A stretch of DNA of 64,000 bases from Apostichopus japonicus (GCF_037975245.1 NC_092561.1:9731001-9795000), one strand, 5' to 3'; numbered from the stretch's first letter, positions 33,959 through 46,900 are shown. Numbers and translations: made by a program. The notes: generated by a model not told the origin, from the sequence alone.

Positions 33959-35404
33959 ATGGCCGGTAAGTTTGTGCTGTATATTTTAACTATTCTCATA
34001 TTGTTCATAAAAATATTCAAGTTTATTATTGTAGATGAGTAAATATATTTATTTCTGTATGTAAAATCCTTCGTTTTGTTCAAAGCCACGACACTTTGAA
34101 TTGGGGGAAATCATAGCTACTAATGCTTTATAAAGCTATCATATTCCTGCGGGCGTGCATGGTGCAGCCATAGACGGCATTTCATGCACGTTGGTATGAC
34201 TTCTGCCCCAAACCCACCCCACCCATCTAAAACAAGTGTCGGAGTCCATGGCCAAATGGTGACTTTAAAGTCATACAATGACAAACATGCCTGTAAGCTA
34301 ATGTCAAAACATCCGTTTCTTGTTAATCGACATTTAAAGGGGTATTCCGGCGGCTGAAGTAGATTGCTTAATGAGTTGCTGGAATTCTTTTTGCATTTTT
34401 TGTCAAACATTACATCATCATATATGGTTTTGTGGCGAAGTTATTGTTCAACTGTTGTGGTATATCGTAAATGCATCTAACAACAGCATAGTCCACGATG
34501 TCATCATGGCACTTGCAGCTGTAAACGTTTGGTTTTGTTAGAAATATATTTAACAGATTAGAGGGAAATGATAATTCTGTAGAGAAAGTTGCACTATAAT
34601 GAAATTCCGAATGCTGCAGCGAAAATGAACAGCTGGGTAGACTTTCTAAATTTTATCACATTTAAATGATAATTATCATAATGATTATGATAGAAAGGTG
34701 TAGCTTTTGAAGAACATTTTGTTACATTTCAGTTTAACATATCTCGACTTAGGCCAAAGAAAAAAAACATCCCTCGTCCCCTCTCTCACCCTTCTCTCTC
34801 TCTGTGTTTTTTGTAAAACGTTTCAAAGGTGATTTTAAGTCCTCTCAAACATTACTTGAAGGGAATCACCTAAGAACTACCCCGTATGTGTGGATTGTAT
34901 GCAACAAGGCAAAGCTCTACAGAGTAAGAACATAATAATATTTTGGATTCTCGGCACCAGCACACAATCTGAGTAAAAAATGTGATATAAAATAGCCTCA
35001 GTCCTCCCATTTTATGAAAGACTTCGGACGAAAACCTGCTATGTTTTACTTTCGGCCTTGGGAACAAATTATTATCATGACGTTTTTCAACTGACAGTGG
35101 CAAATATCGATTTCGTTAAGATAATTGTTGCCTTGTGTTTCTATGTAATATCGTTTCAATATGAAATTTGAATATGATCCATCAAATGGAGCTATTATAA
35201 CGTTGACATGAATATTGCTTTCTTTAAGGGCTCAACCTCCGTATTCTGTTCCTCCTGGTGGCATTGCTGGTTGCTATGACGATGATCGGACTGGTCTCTT
35301 GCGAAGACGAAGACGAGGACAATTTTGAGATGTTCGCACGTAGAGGGTATTGTTGTCCAGCAAGACGTTGTTTCTCTTCGTGTCCCTGCTGCCTCTCCGC
35401 CTGA
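33959..35404 (+). CDS. cysteine-rich secreted peptide precursor, copy 3 (diverged mature peptide)
   Basis: Exon 1 coding is 33959-33965 and exon 2 is 35229-35404, giving 60 aa. The signal/pro-region differs from copy 2 by few bases (one Met to Thr, otherwise silent). The mature part keeps all six cysteines in CC-x4-C-x3-C-x1-CC with the same codon at each cysteine (TGT TGT, TGT, TGT, TGC TGC), yet about ten of the twelve other residues differ. Acidic residues in the first loop become two arginines and Gln-Glu-Trp in the second becomes Phe-Ser-Ser. Donor, acceptor, TATA box and poly(A) signal are intact, so it is probably expressed. Rapid change restricted to the mature peptide is typical of venom and antimicrobial peptide families. 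Confidence 0.75.
35229..35404 (+). CDS. cysteine-rich peptide copy 3, exon 2
   Basis: The acceptor is 'TTTCTTTAAG|GG'. It is one codon longer than in copies 1 and 2, at the C-terminus before TGA. Confidence 0.75.
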
Positions 35405-35510
35405 TTTCCAAGATCGCGAGGGTAAAATTGCACCTTAATGTTTCACCATTTCGTAATATAGCGTTTGAATATTTTGCACAATTTTCATATTTTTTAGAAG
35501 CTTTTTAGTT

Positions 35511-35516
35511 AATAAA
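35511..35516 (+). terminator. polyadenylation signal, peptide copy 3
   Basis: AATAAA is 107 bp after the stop codon, at the same distance as in the other two copies. Confidence 0.75.
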
Positions 35517-35841
35517 CAAAATGGCGGGCATATATGACGCAGACGTGTATATATAGTACGAGTGTAACAGCATGAGTACGAGTACAAGTAGAATTTTCTT
35601 TTGATTACAGTACAAACATACGACCCCCAAGCACAGAATTAATACATATATAGAAGCATACATATCAAAGCTACTGACAAACAACATGCTTTGAAGCGGA
35701 TTTGAATTGGTTACTCGGGCCATGAATCGCGGAAAGGGTTCCTTCGTTATAGTAACGAGGTTAAGACGAATTCCTGATCTAATCGTCACAATTTCTTTCA
35801 TTTCACCCGATACACACAGAGAACACATAAACAATTGTATA

Positions 35842-36089
35842 CATCTTTCAAGTTTTGTACCAGCTTAAAAACTGGATCGTGCTATAAATCAGTACCAAGT
35901 GCATGCTATTAGGATGACAGAAAAAATATGACGATATGTGTAATCCCAACAAATCCAGTTTGATTGATTTGTCGGCATCAAACATAATCTTCGGTTTTTA
36001 CATATAAACCTAACAGCACTTGCTAACGATTTATCATATTTATCAGCACGATCAAGTTTTTACTGTGGTGCAATTTTTTTTAAAAAGAT
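35842..36089. mobile_element. foldback MITE-like element in unit 3
   Basis: A diverged copy of the inverted-repeat element at 24437-24682, at the equivalent position. Confidence 0.65.
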
Positions 36090-36796
36090 TTACGGTAGTT
36101 ATTGTAATTTCTCTGTGAATCGGTTGTTCATTTTTACATATAGAAAGACTTGATACACCAGACTAGCTCGAATGTTGTGAGCAAAATTAACATTAGCTGA
36201 AATGAATTACAACTCACGAATATTTAGAAGTTGCTTACATTGTTGTTCTTACTTTTTGAAAAAAAAAGTATCCTCGCATGTTCCCAGATGTTTTGCAATC
36301 TTACGTTAGGCCCCTTAACTAGATACAAAACCCAGCCCATCTAGATTGCTTACCATGTTAATTTGAATAGACCGAAATTTAGGGGAGACGGCTATACAGA
36401 AATGTGTGGGCCCTGAGGAGCAGGTACTCCGAGTTGGTAGGGCACCAACAATTATGGCGGGGCAATAATAATTAAAAGAGGGGCACAATACTCACGTAAT
36501 GTTATACTTGTGAAGTTTTTGTGCACAGGATGGTGGGAAAAATTAAGAGTGGGGTGGAAGAACAATATTCTAATTGTGGAGGGGGCAAGCCCCTGGGTCC
36601 AGCCTGGCTACAGGACTACTGGAAAGGGATTAAACTGGAGCCTAATGACCACCTTAGACAAATGCTCACTATAACTGACAAATACTGATTTACACTGCAA
36701 ACTCACGTTGAGGTTTAACGTTTCTTGGCAATATAAGCGAAAGATCTTCGAAAATTGGTGCATACTTTTTATTAACTGAAAGGTACATCACAGTAA

Positions 36797-37117
36797 TGTA
36801 TGTATGTATGTATGTATGTATGTATGTATGTATGTATGTATGTATGTATGTATGTATGTATGTATGTATGTATGTATGTATGTATGTATGTATGTATGTA
36901 TGTATGTATGTATGTATGTATGTATGTATGTATGTATGTATGTATGTATGTATGTATGTATGTATGTATGTATGTATGTATGTATGTATGTATGTATGTA
37001 TGTATGTATGTATGTATGTATGTATGTATGTATGTATGTATGTATGTATGTATGTATGTATGTATGTATGTATGTATGTATGTATGTATGTATGTATGTA
37101 TGTATGTATGTATGTAT
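36797..37117. repeat. (TGTA)n microsatellite, about 80 units, SINE tail expansion
   Basis: An essentially perfect tetranucleotide tract of about 320 bp lies directly at the 3' tail of the adjoining minus-strand SINE. All three frames of both strands are open, which produces false open frames made of Met-Tyr-Val-Cys or Ile-His-Thr-Tyr repeats. Confidence 0.97.
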
Positions 37118-37355
37118 ATGTGATCTTCCCGCAAGCAGGAACTCGCGAAAGAAGCCATGGAGGCTTGTAGACTCGCAAGCTGACCGAAGCCAATCTCTCG
37201 GCACACATCCATTTAACGTCCATGTCGGGAAGTTGTTATTGAACAACACCCTTGCCAGACGACACACATTGCTGTCGGCGGGGAATCGAACCGGGGATCT
37301 CATGACTGGGAGACGCCGGCGTTAACCACTAGGCTATACACACCGCCTATACACT
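37118..37355 (-). mobile_element. tRNA-derived SINE inserted in triplication unit 3
   Basis: On the minus strand the head contains an RNA polymerase III A box TAGCCTAGTGG (37326-37336) and a B box GGTTCGATTCC (37282-37292) at tRNA spacing, followed by a body and a TACA-repeat tail. Units 1 and 2 lack it and read 'CACAGTAATAAAACAGCC', so the empty site is known. 'GTAAT' is present on both sides of the insertion as a short target duplication. A second copy is at 45236-45475. Confidence 0.85.
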
Positions 37356-38365
37356 CCGCCTCCGTAATGAAAACAGCCAAGCTGCCATTAGAAAATAGGT
37401 TAAAACACACTCATATACCATCTGCAAAACGATTTTGGATAGAACTTCCCAAAATAATTTCTCTGTACTTCCTGACTAATTTCAATGGAAGTTATCAGAC
37501 TGTCCAAGTGAAAACTGGTATACATACTTGCAAAATAAAGTCAGAGTGGAAAAAGTCTCTAAAATATCCAACCTCTCCCCATCCCCCAATTAAATGGTTA
37601 GAGACTTAACTTTAAAAATATGTCGCTTAACAATTATTGACATGCTGTTTCTATTTTTGTTTACAATGTGCATGCCTTTATTGAAGAATATAAAATTAAC
37701 AATGGAACGAGGCACCATCATAGATGTAAGGTGATCTTAACGTGTATTGCAGCATTTTAGTAGTCTACCACGGTACATTAGTTTAGATAATCATGTTTTA
37801 ATCACCATTACTCAAGTTAAATTTCTAATTCCCTATCCTAGCAAGTTGATATTGCATAGACAAAGGTGTCACTGTAGTTTTAACACAATTAACGATTACT
37901 TATATACTATAGCAGTACAGATCGAATAGCAAAAACAAAGTTCGTTTCTTAAGTAAAGAACATGTTAAAGTTTCCTTTTCGTTTTCGTTCTCACAATCTG
38001 AAAAATCAACTGGGCACTACATTGCCTAACGTTTAGATTCTACATAAAAAAGCAGTGTAGGTTGATGCTTTTAGGTGAGCTGTTCGTCTTCAAATTGCTG
38101 CAAGCGACAAGCCAGACGTAGCTTCTATATGATCAAGTTCTGTGGTCTCAAGCAGTAATTTTCCCGAATGATTGAATCCCTACCGGAGAGCGATCTCGTT
38201 CCTCCGCGTGAATGGCAAGGCCAACGTGCATCATTTTCATAGATGTGATATACGTTACAAGGTATTTAGCGCACTCTGCATTAACATCTGTTTACGCATT
38301 ATCGAACTACGACAAGGCGAGGACAAACGTATCACATAAGCGTTAACTCTGCACTGATAATTACT

Positions 38366-38516
38366 TCTAGCACGCATATCGAGCACGCCTATCGAGCACG
38401 CATATCGAGCATGCATATCGAGCACGCATATCGAGCACGCATATTGAGCACGCATATCGAGCACGCATATCGAGCACGCATATCGAGCACGCATATTGAG
38501 CACGCTTATAATAGAC
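38366..38516. repeat. 13-bp VNTR in unit 3 (11 units)
   Basis: Eleven copies of the CGAGCACGCATAT-type unit, several with substitutions (CGCCTAT, CATGCAT, TGAGCAC). Confidence 0.9.
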
Positions 38517-39430
38517 AGCTGTTACAACCTCGCTAGTTTGCCGATACGCGTGACATTAATTTTTTAGAATGTTTTTTGACCCAACTAATTTTTTCCCCTC
38601 TCATCAGATTTTGTCTTTTTCAACCCACAGTCGCAAGTTTCCTGGACTTTCTCTCTCGCCAGTAAGAAGCTTCTCCAACAAACCACAGTCGTTAGAAGCC
38701 GGCTAGTTGCATGTTATGCTAGAAAAACACACTCGAAGTAAATTGAAATATCATATTAATTAATAACAAAAGTATTTCTTTTTCTGTTCTCATGCAGAAT
38801 CTGATGTGTAGAGTAAACCGTGTTTTCCATATTGTATGTTATCCGTAAATATGCATGTTAACAACGGGTATTTTACAAATAAGATGGTTTTGTCAATCGT
38901 ACAGAACTGGTGAACATGTTTAAATGTTTGTAGATTTGTTAAGTCACTATGCAAATTTCGTCTTAGAAATTTAAACCACTACAGATAGGTGGAGGAAAAA
39001 CAATATCATAATTCTCTTTGCTAATTTTACAAGTAATGTAAAAAAGAATTTGAAATAAACAAGCAAATCTCTTTATTTTTTTTTATATACTTTTCTGAAT
39101 TCCTAGTCATTTTGTTTCCTTCTGTGCCACCCCTCCTCCTTCACAGTAAGTGAAAACGTCAACAGTGCCTCTCTACGTCAATAATATTTCAAAGTTCATT
39201 GAAATAACCTTCTCATAATTTACAAATGTGTAGTTTTTTTGTGAAATTAAAAGAAAATATTAAAAGGTTTAAGTGTTGATAAATTTTTGAGGTTATTTAT
39301 CGGTTTGCTTTTCCAAATCAAAGTAAAATATCCCACTCACTGTTGAAGTTCTCCCCCCCCCCCTCTCACTGAACCCTCCTCCGACTCACTATCGATTTTT
39401 ATTTGCCTGGGCATTTTCTCAAACCAATAT

Positions 39431-40640
39431 ATTTCTCCAATATATTTTCATATTCTACCACTACCACAAATTAAGTACTCACTGCTATATTGTATCGTCT
39501 AATTTGACCCTTTTCTGTTTATCTTAAAGTTATTTTAAGGAAAAATGAACTGAACAGGAAGAAACACACAAGCAAAGAAACAAATAAATGCAAACATATT
39601 CCATTATACAATATAAATTATCTATATCAAAAATATACAAATCGTATTTCATCTGTATTCTCTGTTAGTTACAATAATCAAATGTCGCCACGAACGACCG
39701 TCGGACAATATATATATATATATATATTGATATATATATATATATATATATTGATATGTATGTATGTAAGCAAACAACAGATTTACAGATCACATATTAG
39801 ATATTAGTTTAAAAGTTGACTTGTTCTAAAACAAATACTGTATTACAGCTGTTATCCCAACCTAGGTATTCCCTTTGAATTCTTTAGTTTTTGCTAGTGT
39901 TAATAATATATTTGTTGAATCTATTTCCCATTATCACATAATGCGGCAGTGGCGTGAGAAAAATATCGAGGAATGTGTGCGTGTAGAGAGGCACTGTCTC
40001 ACTACCTATCGTCAGTTGAGGTGGGGGGAGGGGAGGGGGTGAGGGGGCACGGCTCAGTCGGGGATTTTGTATTTGCAGCCAGGGAAAAAATTTGCTACTG
40101 GTGTTCATCCCACTCTTTTCAACTTCGCATATAAAAACAAGAGTATTTGCCAGTCCAACCTTCAAATTATAGACCTAATTTATAATCGAAGCATGAGGCA
40201 GATTGTACCATTTCCCGTCCTTTTTTCCGAGAGAGGACCCCTATACATATAACCGTACACTGAATTCGGCTTCAATGACCCAGGGCTTACACCCTTCTCT
40301 TATGAAATCCTTCATTTGCCTCTGACCCTTCCATAAAGGTTCATAGCCATACCTACATCGGTACGAATCAGCACGAATACTATACGGCAATAGTTATATT
40401 CTACTAAGTTAACAACTGGAATCATACCTCATCTTCATTTGCCTCGAAGACTTTAATGTACACATCCACTGTGACAAGGAAAACAACATATACCAAACAA
40501 ATATTGGTTGCTATTAGAGGACTAACACGTAATGTTACCACATTCGAATATTGGAATACGATCTATAAAACCTTAACTAAATAAGCCTATAGATACTAAT
40601 CTAAAACTTAAAGTCATAAAACGAATACGTATAAGAAGAC
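39431..40640. other. intergenic spacer before the CLCA gene
   Basis: AT-rich sequence with interrupted TA repeats at 39707-39766 and a G-rich tract at 40021-40050. No exon or named repeat was recognised. Confidence 0.5.
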
Positions 40641-40650
40641 TATAGGTAAA

Positions 40651-40657
40651 TATAAAA
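40651..40657 (+). promoter_or_regulatory. TATA box of the CLCA gene
   Basis: TATAAAA is followed about 30-35 bp later by 'CTCGTCAGTTC', an initiator-like TCAGT. The preferred start codon is 155 bp downstream of the end of the TATA box. Confidence 0.6.
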
Positions 40658-40811
40658 CACGCCAAAGATTCACATGGTGTTCACTCGTCAGTTCAGATTT
40701 ATTCATACCAGGTGTAAAACCAAAAAGTGAATTTTTATGATTCAAAACTCGCGATTCGCTGCTGTGTTAGTAATAGAGGTTATAAGGCAACCCTTAAAAA
40801 AAAATACAAGA

Positions 40812-40994
40812 ATGGAATTTCTAAGAAAACATCTGTTTCTTGTATTCCTCTGTTTAGGATTTTTACTTTTCCATAGTTGTAATTCATTGACCAAACGTAC
40901 CTCGGTCAAGTTGGAGAATAACGGATACACTGGATTGGTTATTGCGGTACACCCGTACGAAACGGAGGATCAGAATCTGATTGACGCCATTAAA
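40812..40994 (+). CDS. CLCA: CLCA exon 1
   Basis: It encodes a signal peptide (H-L-F-L-V-F-L-C-L-G-F-L-L-F core) and the conserved N-terminal strand V-K-L-E-N-N-G-Y-T-G-L-V-I-A-V. It ends 'ATTAAA|GTAAGT' in phase 0. Confidence 0.9.
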
Positions 40995-43900
40995 GTAAGT
41001 CTGACGTAGCAACCCCGCAGTGATGTAGAAGGGAAAACCATCTTATAGAGGCAGGGAGTGAATGGAGGGGTGGGTGTGTTGGGGGGGGGAAACAACCGTC
41101 GGGATTTGCGGAACTTCCCCAGGCGAATGTTTGTTTTATATATCCTACATATACAGTGGCTCAGATGGAACACTGGAAATTTCGACATTTTTGTACTCGA
41201 AATTTCTATTGATTTGTCAATTTTTTGTCTGTCGCCAAATTTCCTTTAATTTCGCTTCAAAATCTGTCACTTTTTTCTCGGAGTCCAGCGTTGTTTTAAT
41301 CAACCGTCATTTCGATTTTTTTTGTTCCGTCTTAAAACTTCGATAAAACTGGACGAATTATTTGGTAAGTGGAACTGTATAAAAAATTGATCATTTAATA
41401 TTTGCCTGAGAATGTTATTGCTAATGAATAAGATTCAGTTGAATTGCTACGTTGCCGTGGATTAAACAATGGGGGGGGGGGGGCAGGAAAAACTGGTGTC
41501 CACAATGTGGAAAGGAGAGGTGTAAATGGGATGGGGATGGGTGTGTCCATTTAGCCATTATAATTACCGTCACCATCATTTTGCAATCTGCCAAATTTAG
41601 TCTTATTTATTAAATTTCAGTGTAAACAATGTGATATCAAAACATCATTTGTTGATGAAGTTAAAAAAAAAAATCGTATGTTACTAAATTCTTTTTCTTC
41701 GGAACAATAAATATTGGAAAGAGCCTATATTGTCAGACATTGCTTGGACGTCAAGTAAACGGGGAACGCAGTCTTCCTATGAAGCACATGATATGCGTTA
41801 CACGCGATTTCTTCATAGCACCCGTGCAGTAAGCCTTTTACACATATTTTAGGTTAATTATTAAAAGCAGCTTGATGCTTTTTTTTATTTTATTAAATCG
41901 ATCACAACAGAAAGGCACATTTAAGAGACAACAAGAAGGAATCTCAACACAAATAATTCAGATTATTTGATGAATTCAACCTTTTATTTCATCCTGTGCA
42001 TCTACAATCATGCATGAATAGTGAACTACAGCCATGATGTTTTAATTGTTGTTGCCAGTTATGCATGACAGTTTGCATGAGATACATTAGGCGGCCGCAA
42101 CCACATTGGTTTCATACTTTCACGGTTGAAATTTTTCAGCAAAGTAAATCTCACTTTTTACCTATAATAAAAAACACTACAATAACGATAACATAAACAA
42201 AAGGTAATTAAAAAAAAAACACGAACAAAAGGTACTATCTCTTTAAGGTGCATGCTTACGAAATTTAAATGATTTACTTTTTTAGTTTCTGAGATGCATG
42301 TACAAAAAGCATTTGGTCGACTTAGGAATTTTCACCAAACTTCCTCAACATGTAAAGATATTTGAAAGCTCCCAAAAATTAATATAATCAAATGTCTGAT
42401 TGCAAAATTTGTCAAAGATATAATTCTACCCTCGTAAAATGATCTGTTCATATTCACTTTAGTTTCGATAACAAATCATCAACCCTTGAACGTTACAAGA
42501 AAAATATAATCTTCGATGTCATGTGAGCTTTGCAACTTAAAACATGCTGGTATGATTATACCTATAGTATTAAGTCAAATATATATAGATTTTGTAGATT
42601 TTGTGTTTACATGATAATACCAGAAAAACTATCATTTGGCCCCGCCAATCATCAATATTTAATTAGCAAACCCAACATGGCAGTGAAAACATAGTGATGA
42701 TGGACCAACGCTCCACACCAAATATTAAGTAAATGTATTAAGGTAATATTTTGATCATGCAAATGAGAGAAATTCATCATTTGCTTTTAATTTTTTTAAA
42801 TGTTTGATACTCTCTTGTCAGTATTGCTCGCATAAGAGTTTGTATCGAAATTTTGAGCCAACAGATCACAACTGCCAGTCCATAGGTTTGCCTGAATAAG
42901 AATGAGTATACCAACAAACTGAATGCCTTAGTTTAGTCTATTTTATTTCAATAACAAATTAAGTTGCCCATGCATGAAGCTTAATGCTTCATCATTTATT
43001 GTAATTCATAATAATACGGCTTTCGAAGTCAAGTGCAGTTCAAGTGAACTAAAGAGTCCCATTAATCACGCATGAACCGGGCTCTGGAACGCTATATACG
43101 CCACATAACAGCCTAAATACGGATTTGTATTGCGACAGTATGTAAAATATATGTTTAATCAATACTGGCATTGGCCTATAGCTTTATCAAATTGAAAAAA
43201 AACCCTACAAAGATGGAAACAAAACCTAACATTTATTGATTTGAAAGGACTAAGGCATTATGGTTGTTCAAACATATTCTAACCGGGGTATACAATACTA
43301 ATCATGCATGTTAACTTAATATGCAAACATTGAGCCCATAGATCGTTAAAAAAGTACATTCCTGATGCACTGATTATAATATAGTGTTAAAAAATTGCAT
43401 ATAAAGGTCCATGCGTGTGTTGTTATGATGGTCGGGTGTACATGCAGTTTACTCTCTTACTGTATGTATGATTGCAACCGTGATGCGAAAGAAAATATTT
43501 GCTTAATTGTGAAAAAGAAATGCATTTGTTAATATAAACGGTAAACACATGCACATCTGCATAACAATGTATCTTTATTTCATAGTGAAATACAGTTTAA
43601 CGCTCAGCTATTATTTTGAGGTCATTTAAATTATTTTCTTCGATAATTTTCGATACTAAAATCTCATAATAAATTGGAAGCTTGATGAATTCCTTTTCAA
43701 AATACGGATATATCTATTTCGTAATTTCTATTTCTTTTATGTTATTAAACTAATTTTGTAGAAAAAAAAAACGTATAGGGATACGGGAATGTGAGAACTC
43801 AGTGATAACATCACGTACTTGATCAGTTGATACGTACTTGATTGTTACTCAGATAGATTACGTCTTAGCTCGAGAGGTAGTTTGCTAATTGACGACCGAA

Positions 43901-46900
43901 CGCAGAAAAGAAAAGAAAAGAAAGGAAAAATGCAAAAAAAGCTAACTCAGAAACCCACAAGTTTACAGAACCCTTGCATAATTACTTGCTTTAACATTGC
44001 CTGTGGAACTCACTTCCAGAACATGTAAAAATGTGCAATACTGTGAACGGTTTCAAATCAGCTCTCAAAACGTATCTTTTCACCAAAGCATATATGTTAT
44101 AATTGTTAGTATTATGTTAAGCGCTACGAGAATTATTTCATAGTTTGTTTGGCGCTATATAAAAATTATGTATTAATCTTATTCTTCTTATTCTTATTCT
44201 TATTATTATTATTATTATTAAACCTTATATACTCCGTATAGACCATGGTGCGTGATGCGTCATCTTATCTGTACCAAGCGACCAAGAAGCGCGCATATTT
44301 TAAAAACGTCACCATCTTGATTCCTGATACCTGGCAAGACAAACCAGAATACGAATCTCCGAAGAATGCCACGTTTGAAGGTGCTGACGTCATCATTGCT
44401 CCGAGAAACCCCAGATACGTCCCTGATGCCAATGTACCACCCACACCTTACACTAAGCATTACGAGGGATGCGGAAAGCAAGCCGTGCACATACATTTGA
44501 CGCAACAATTTCTACTTGAACCGTTTTCAGAGACATTATATGGGAACAGAGGTTAGTGTTGTCATTATAAATGACGTAATCAGTGCTAAATGGAACATAC
44601 ATAGGGAAATAAAGATTGAAGATGTTACCAAAATGTCATTTGTTTTTGAGCGGGAAAATTTGAAACAAACAATCGATATTTTGAGACAGTCATAATTATC
44701 TCGAATGTTGTCTTTATAGATTTAATTTAACTGGCCAAATATATCCACAAGGGAATTTTAAGAAGTGTTTTAATTGGGCATCTCTTTACCCATAATTAAT
44801 TGTATGTTAACATTACATGTCTTGCGTATAGAGTCTGCTATATATATACTGCAGTCAAAGTTCCTCAAACACTCACCATGTTACAAATACATTTTTTTTG
44901 GTGATTTTTTTGCCATCCGTAGGGAGAGCTTTCGTCCACGAGTGGGCTCACTTACGTTGGGGACTGTTCAACGAATATTCAGATGAAATCACCGATACTG
45001 ACAATGCTCAAAATTTTTACTATTCTCTTGAAGAACAAGTCTGGAAGTCTACAAGGTATAATAGAAGGCTTACAATTCATATTATGCATGTCTAACGCCC
45101 ATAACCTTCCCACACCCCCAAACCACCCCACCCCAAAAAGAGGAAAACAGAATTAGGAAGAAAGATTAAGTAGGCACATGAGAAGAAAAACGAAAAATGC
45201 CACCTATTGAAAAATATTAGGTTATCGAAATATGTATGTATTTATTTTTAGGTCCTCCTGCAAGCAGGTACTCGCAAAGAAGCCATCATTGGCTTATCAA
45301 AGCCGCAAGCTGACCGAAGTCAGTCTCTTAGATTCATATTTAACGTCCATGATTATGAATTGTCAATTGTCAACAACTCTGTAACTGTACGACATACATT
45401 AATCTTGGAGTGACTCGAACTCTGGACCTTATGATTGAAAGGCACCGGCGTTAACCACTGAGCTAACACTCCTATATGCCTCTAACCTCTAAATGGTGGT
45501 ACAAAGACGGGTTTGAGGGACTTCCCCCTTCTTCTCCCACATACAGAGGAAAACAAAAGGGGCAGAGGACGTGTACCACCTCACACATTCTGTTTTTTAT
45601 CACGATTATGAATATAATATTGTACTGCTAACACCCAGTAAAATAAATACTATAATAAAACTTGATAAGATGTAAATACGTAAATCGTTTCAGGTAGGTA
45701 TTCAAAGGAGAAAATGCCTCTTACTTGAATATGGTGTAAAGTAATCGAAGGAATCACCCCCCCCCCACTCCCTCGAGCATGTAAGGATAACATTTGACTC
45801 CACCTAATTTGATATATCTTGTACCGTATTTTCATAGTTCTTTATCACAAACATGATAATGTTATGCTAACACCCAGCACATGTGAATATTATAATACAA
45901 CTGTATGATAACACGTATACAACATACAACCAGTACACTGATGTACTGCTAATTACTCAGAGAATAAATATGATTGTAATATGAATGTGAATGAAATGTA
46001 CTTGAAAGGACTCATTCCCCCACCCCGTCTCCGACCTACCCCGGGACGTACAGGCTAAACACTTAGTACACTGTTATATATGTATTGTTCCGTTTCTCAT
46101 ATTCTGTTTGTTTCCACAAATATGATAGGCGCAGTAAATATGCTGTAATAAAAATTGATAAGACTTAATTTACATACCATCAGTAAACCCGTTCTGCTAT
46201 ATTTGCTCAAAGCATAAATATGAATGTGATGAAATGAATAGTTGAAGGGACTCCCCCTTCTCCAGCCCGAAGATATAGACCAAACATTTATTACATTTCA
46301 TTTTATAATATATGCATTGTTCCGCTATACTCATATTCTTTTTTGTTTTTACAAGCGTGATCATGTAATGCTAAAATCCCTGCGCAGTAAATTCTGTCGT
46401 AAAACTTGATAAGACTTAACGTACAATCAGTCCATTTGTTCTGCTTATTGTTCAAAGTAGAAGTATGCGTGTAGCATGAACGTGATGTAATGTGGTTGAC
46501 GGGACTCCCCTTTCTCTCCCCCTGCAACATTCTTAAAGAAACAATGCCTTTATCTAACGTGTTGACTATTGTTCGTTCCTATAGACTACGTGTCCTTTCC
46601 ATTGGACACTGTATAATCTGCAAACAGAGAGTGTTATCGTGGTCAGGCCTGACCAAAGGGGTGGGGGGGGGGGGGGGTCAGAGGACCTATATTTCCCTGG
46701 GGCCCGAAACATATAAGAGAATACATATATTTTCATTTTTAAAGTAAACTTAAGGAAAAAATCAAGACTTCAATAATGGGACCCGGTTTAATTTTCCGCC
46801 GCCCCGGGATTCCGACCTAACCATCGATGCAAACCGAATTGGTCAATGATATAACAATATAATTATTATTAAAATAGCATTGTGTGTTTACGTTGTTTAC

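Larger units (their letters stand above)
33698..39430 (+). repeat. segmental tandem duplication, unit 3 (most diverged)
   Basis: It starts at a TA tract (33698-33770), is co-linear with units 1 and 2 but more diverged, and loses homology near 39430 after 'GGGCATTTTCTCAAACCAATATA'. It carries a private insertion at 36797-37355 (tetranucleotide tract plus SINE). Confidence 0.88.

Noticed and set aside
36690-37325. Frames encoding Ile-His-Thr-Tyr or Met-Tyr-Val-Cys repeats
   Set aside because: They result from the (TGTA)n microsatellite, which is open in every frame.
40737-40811. Upstream in-frame ATG for CLCA
   Set aside because: It would add 25 residues before the hydrophobic signal segment and has a T at position -3. 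The ATG at 40812 has an A at -3 and places the signal peptide at the N-terminus.
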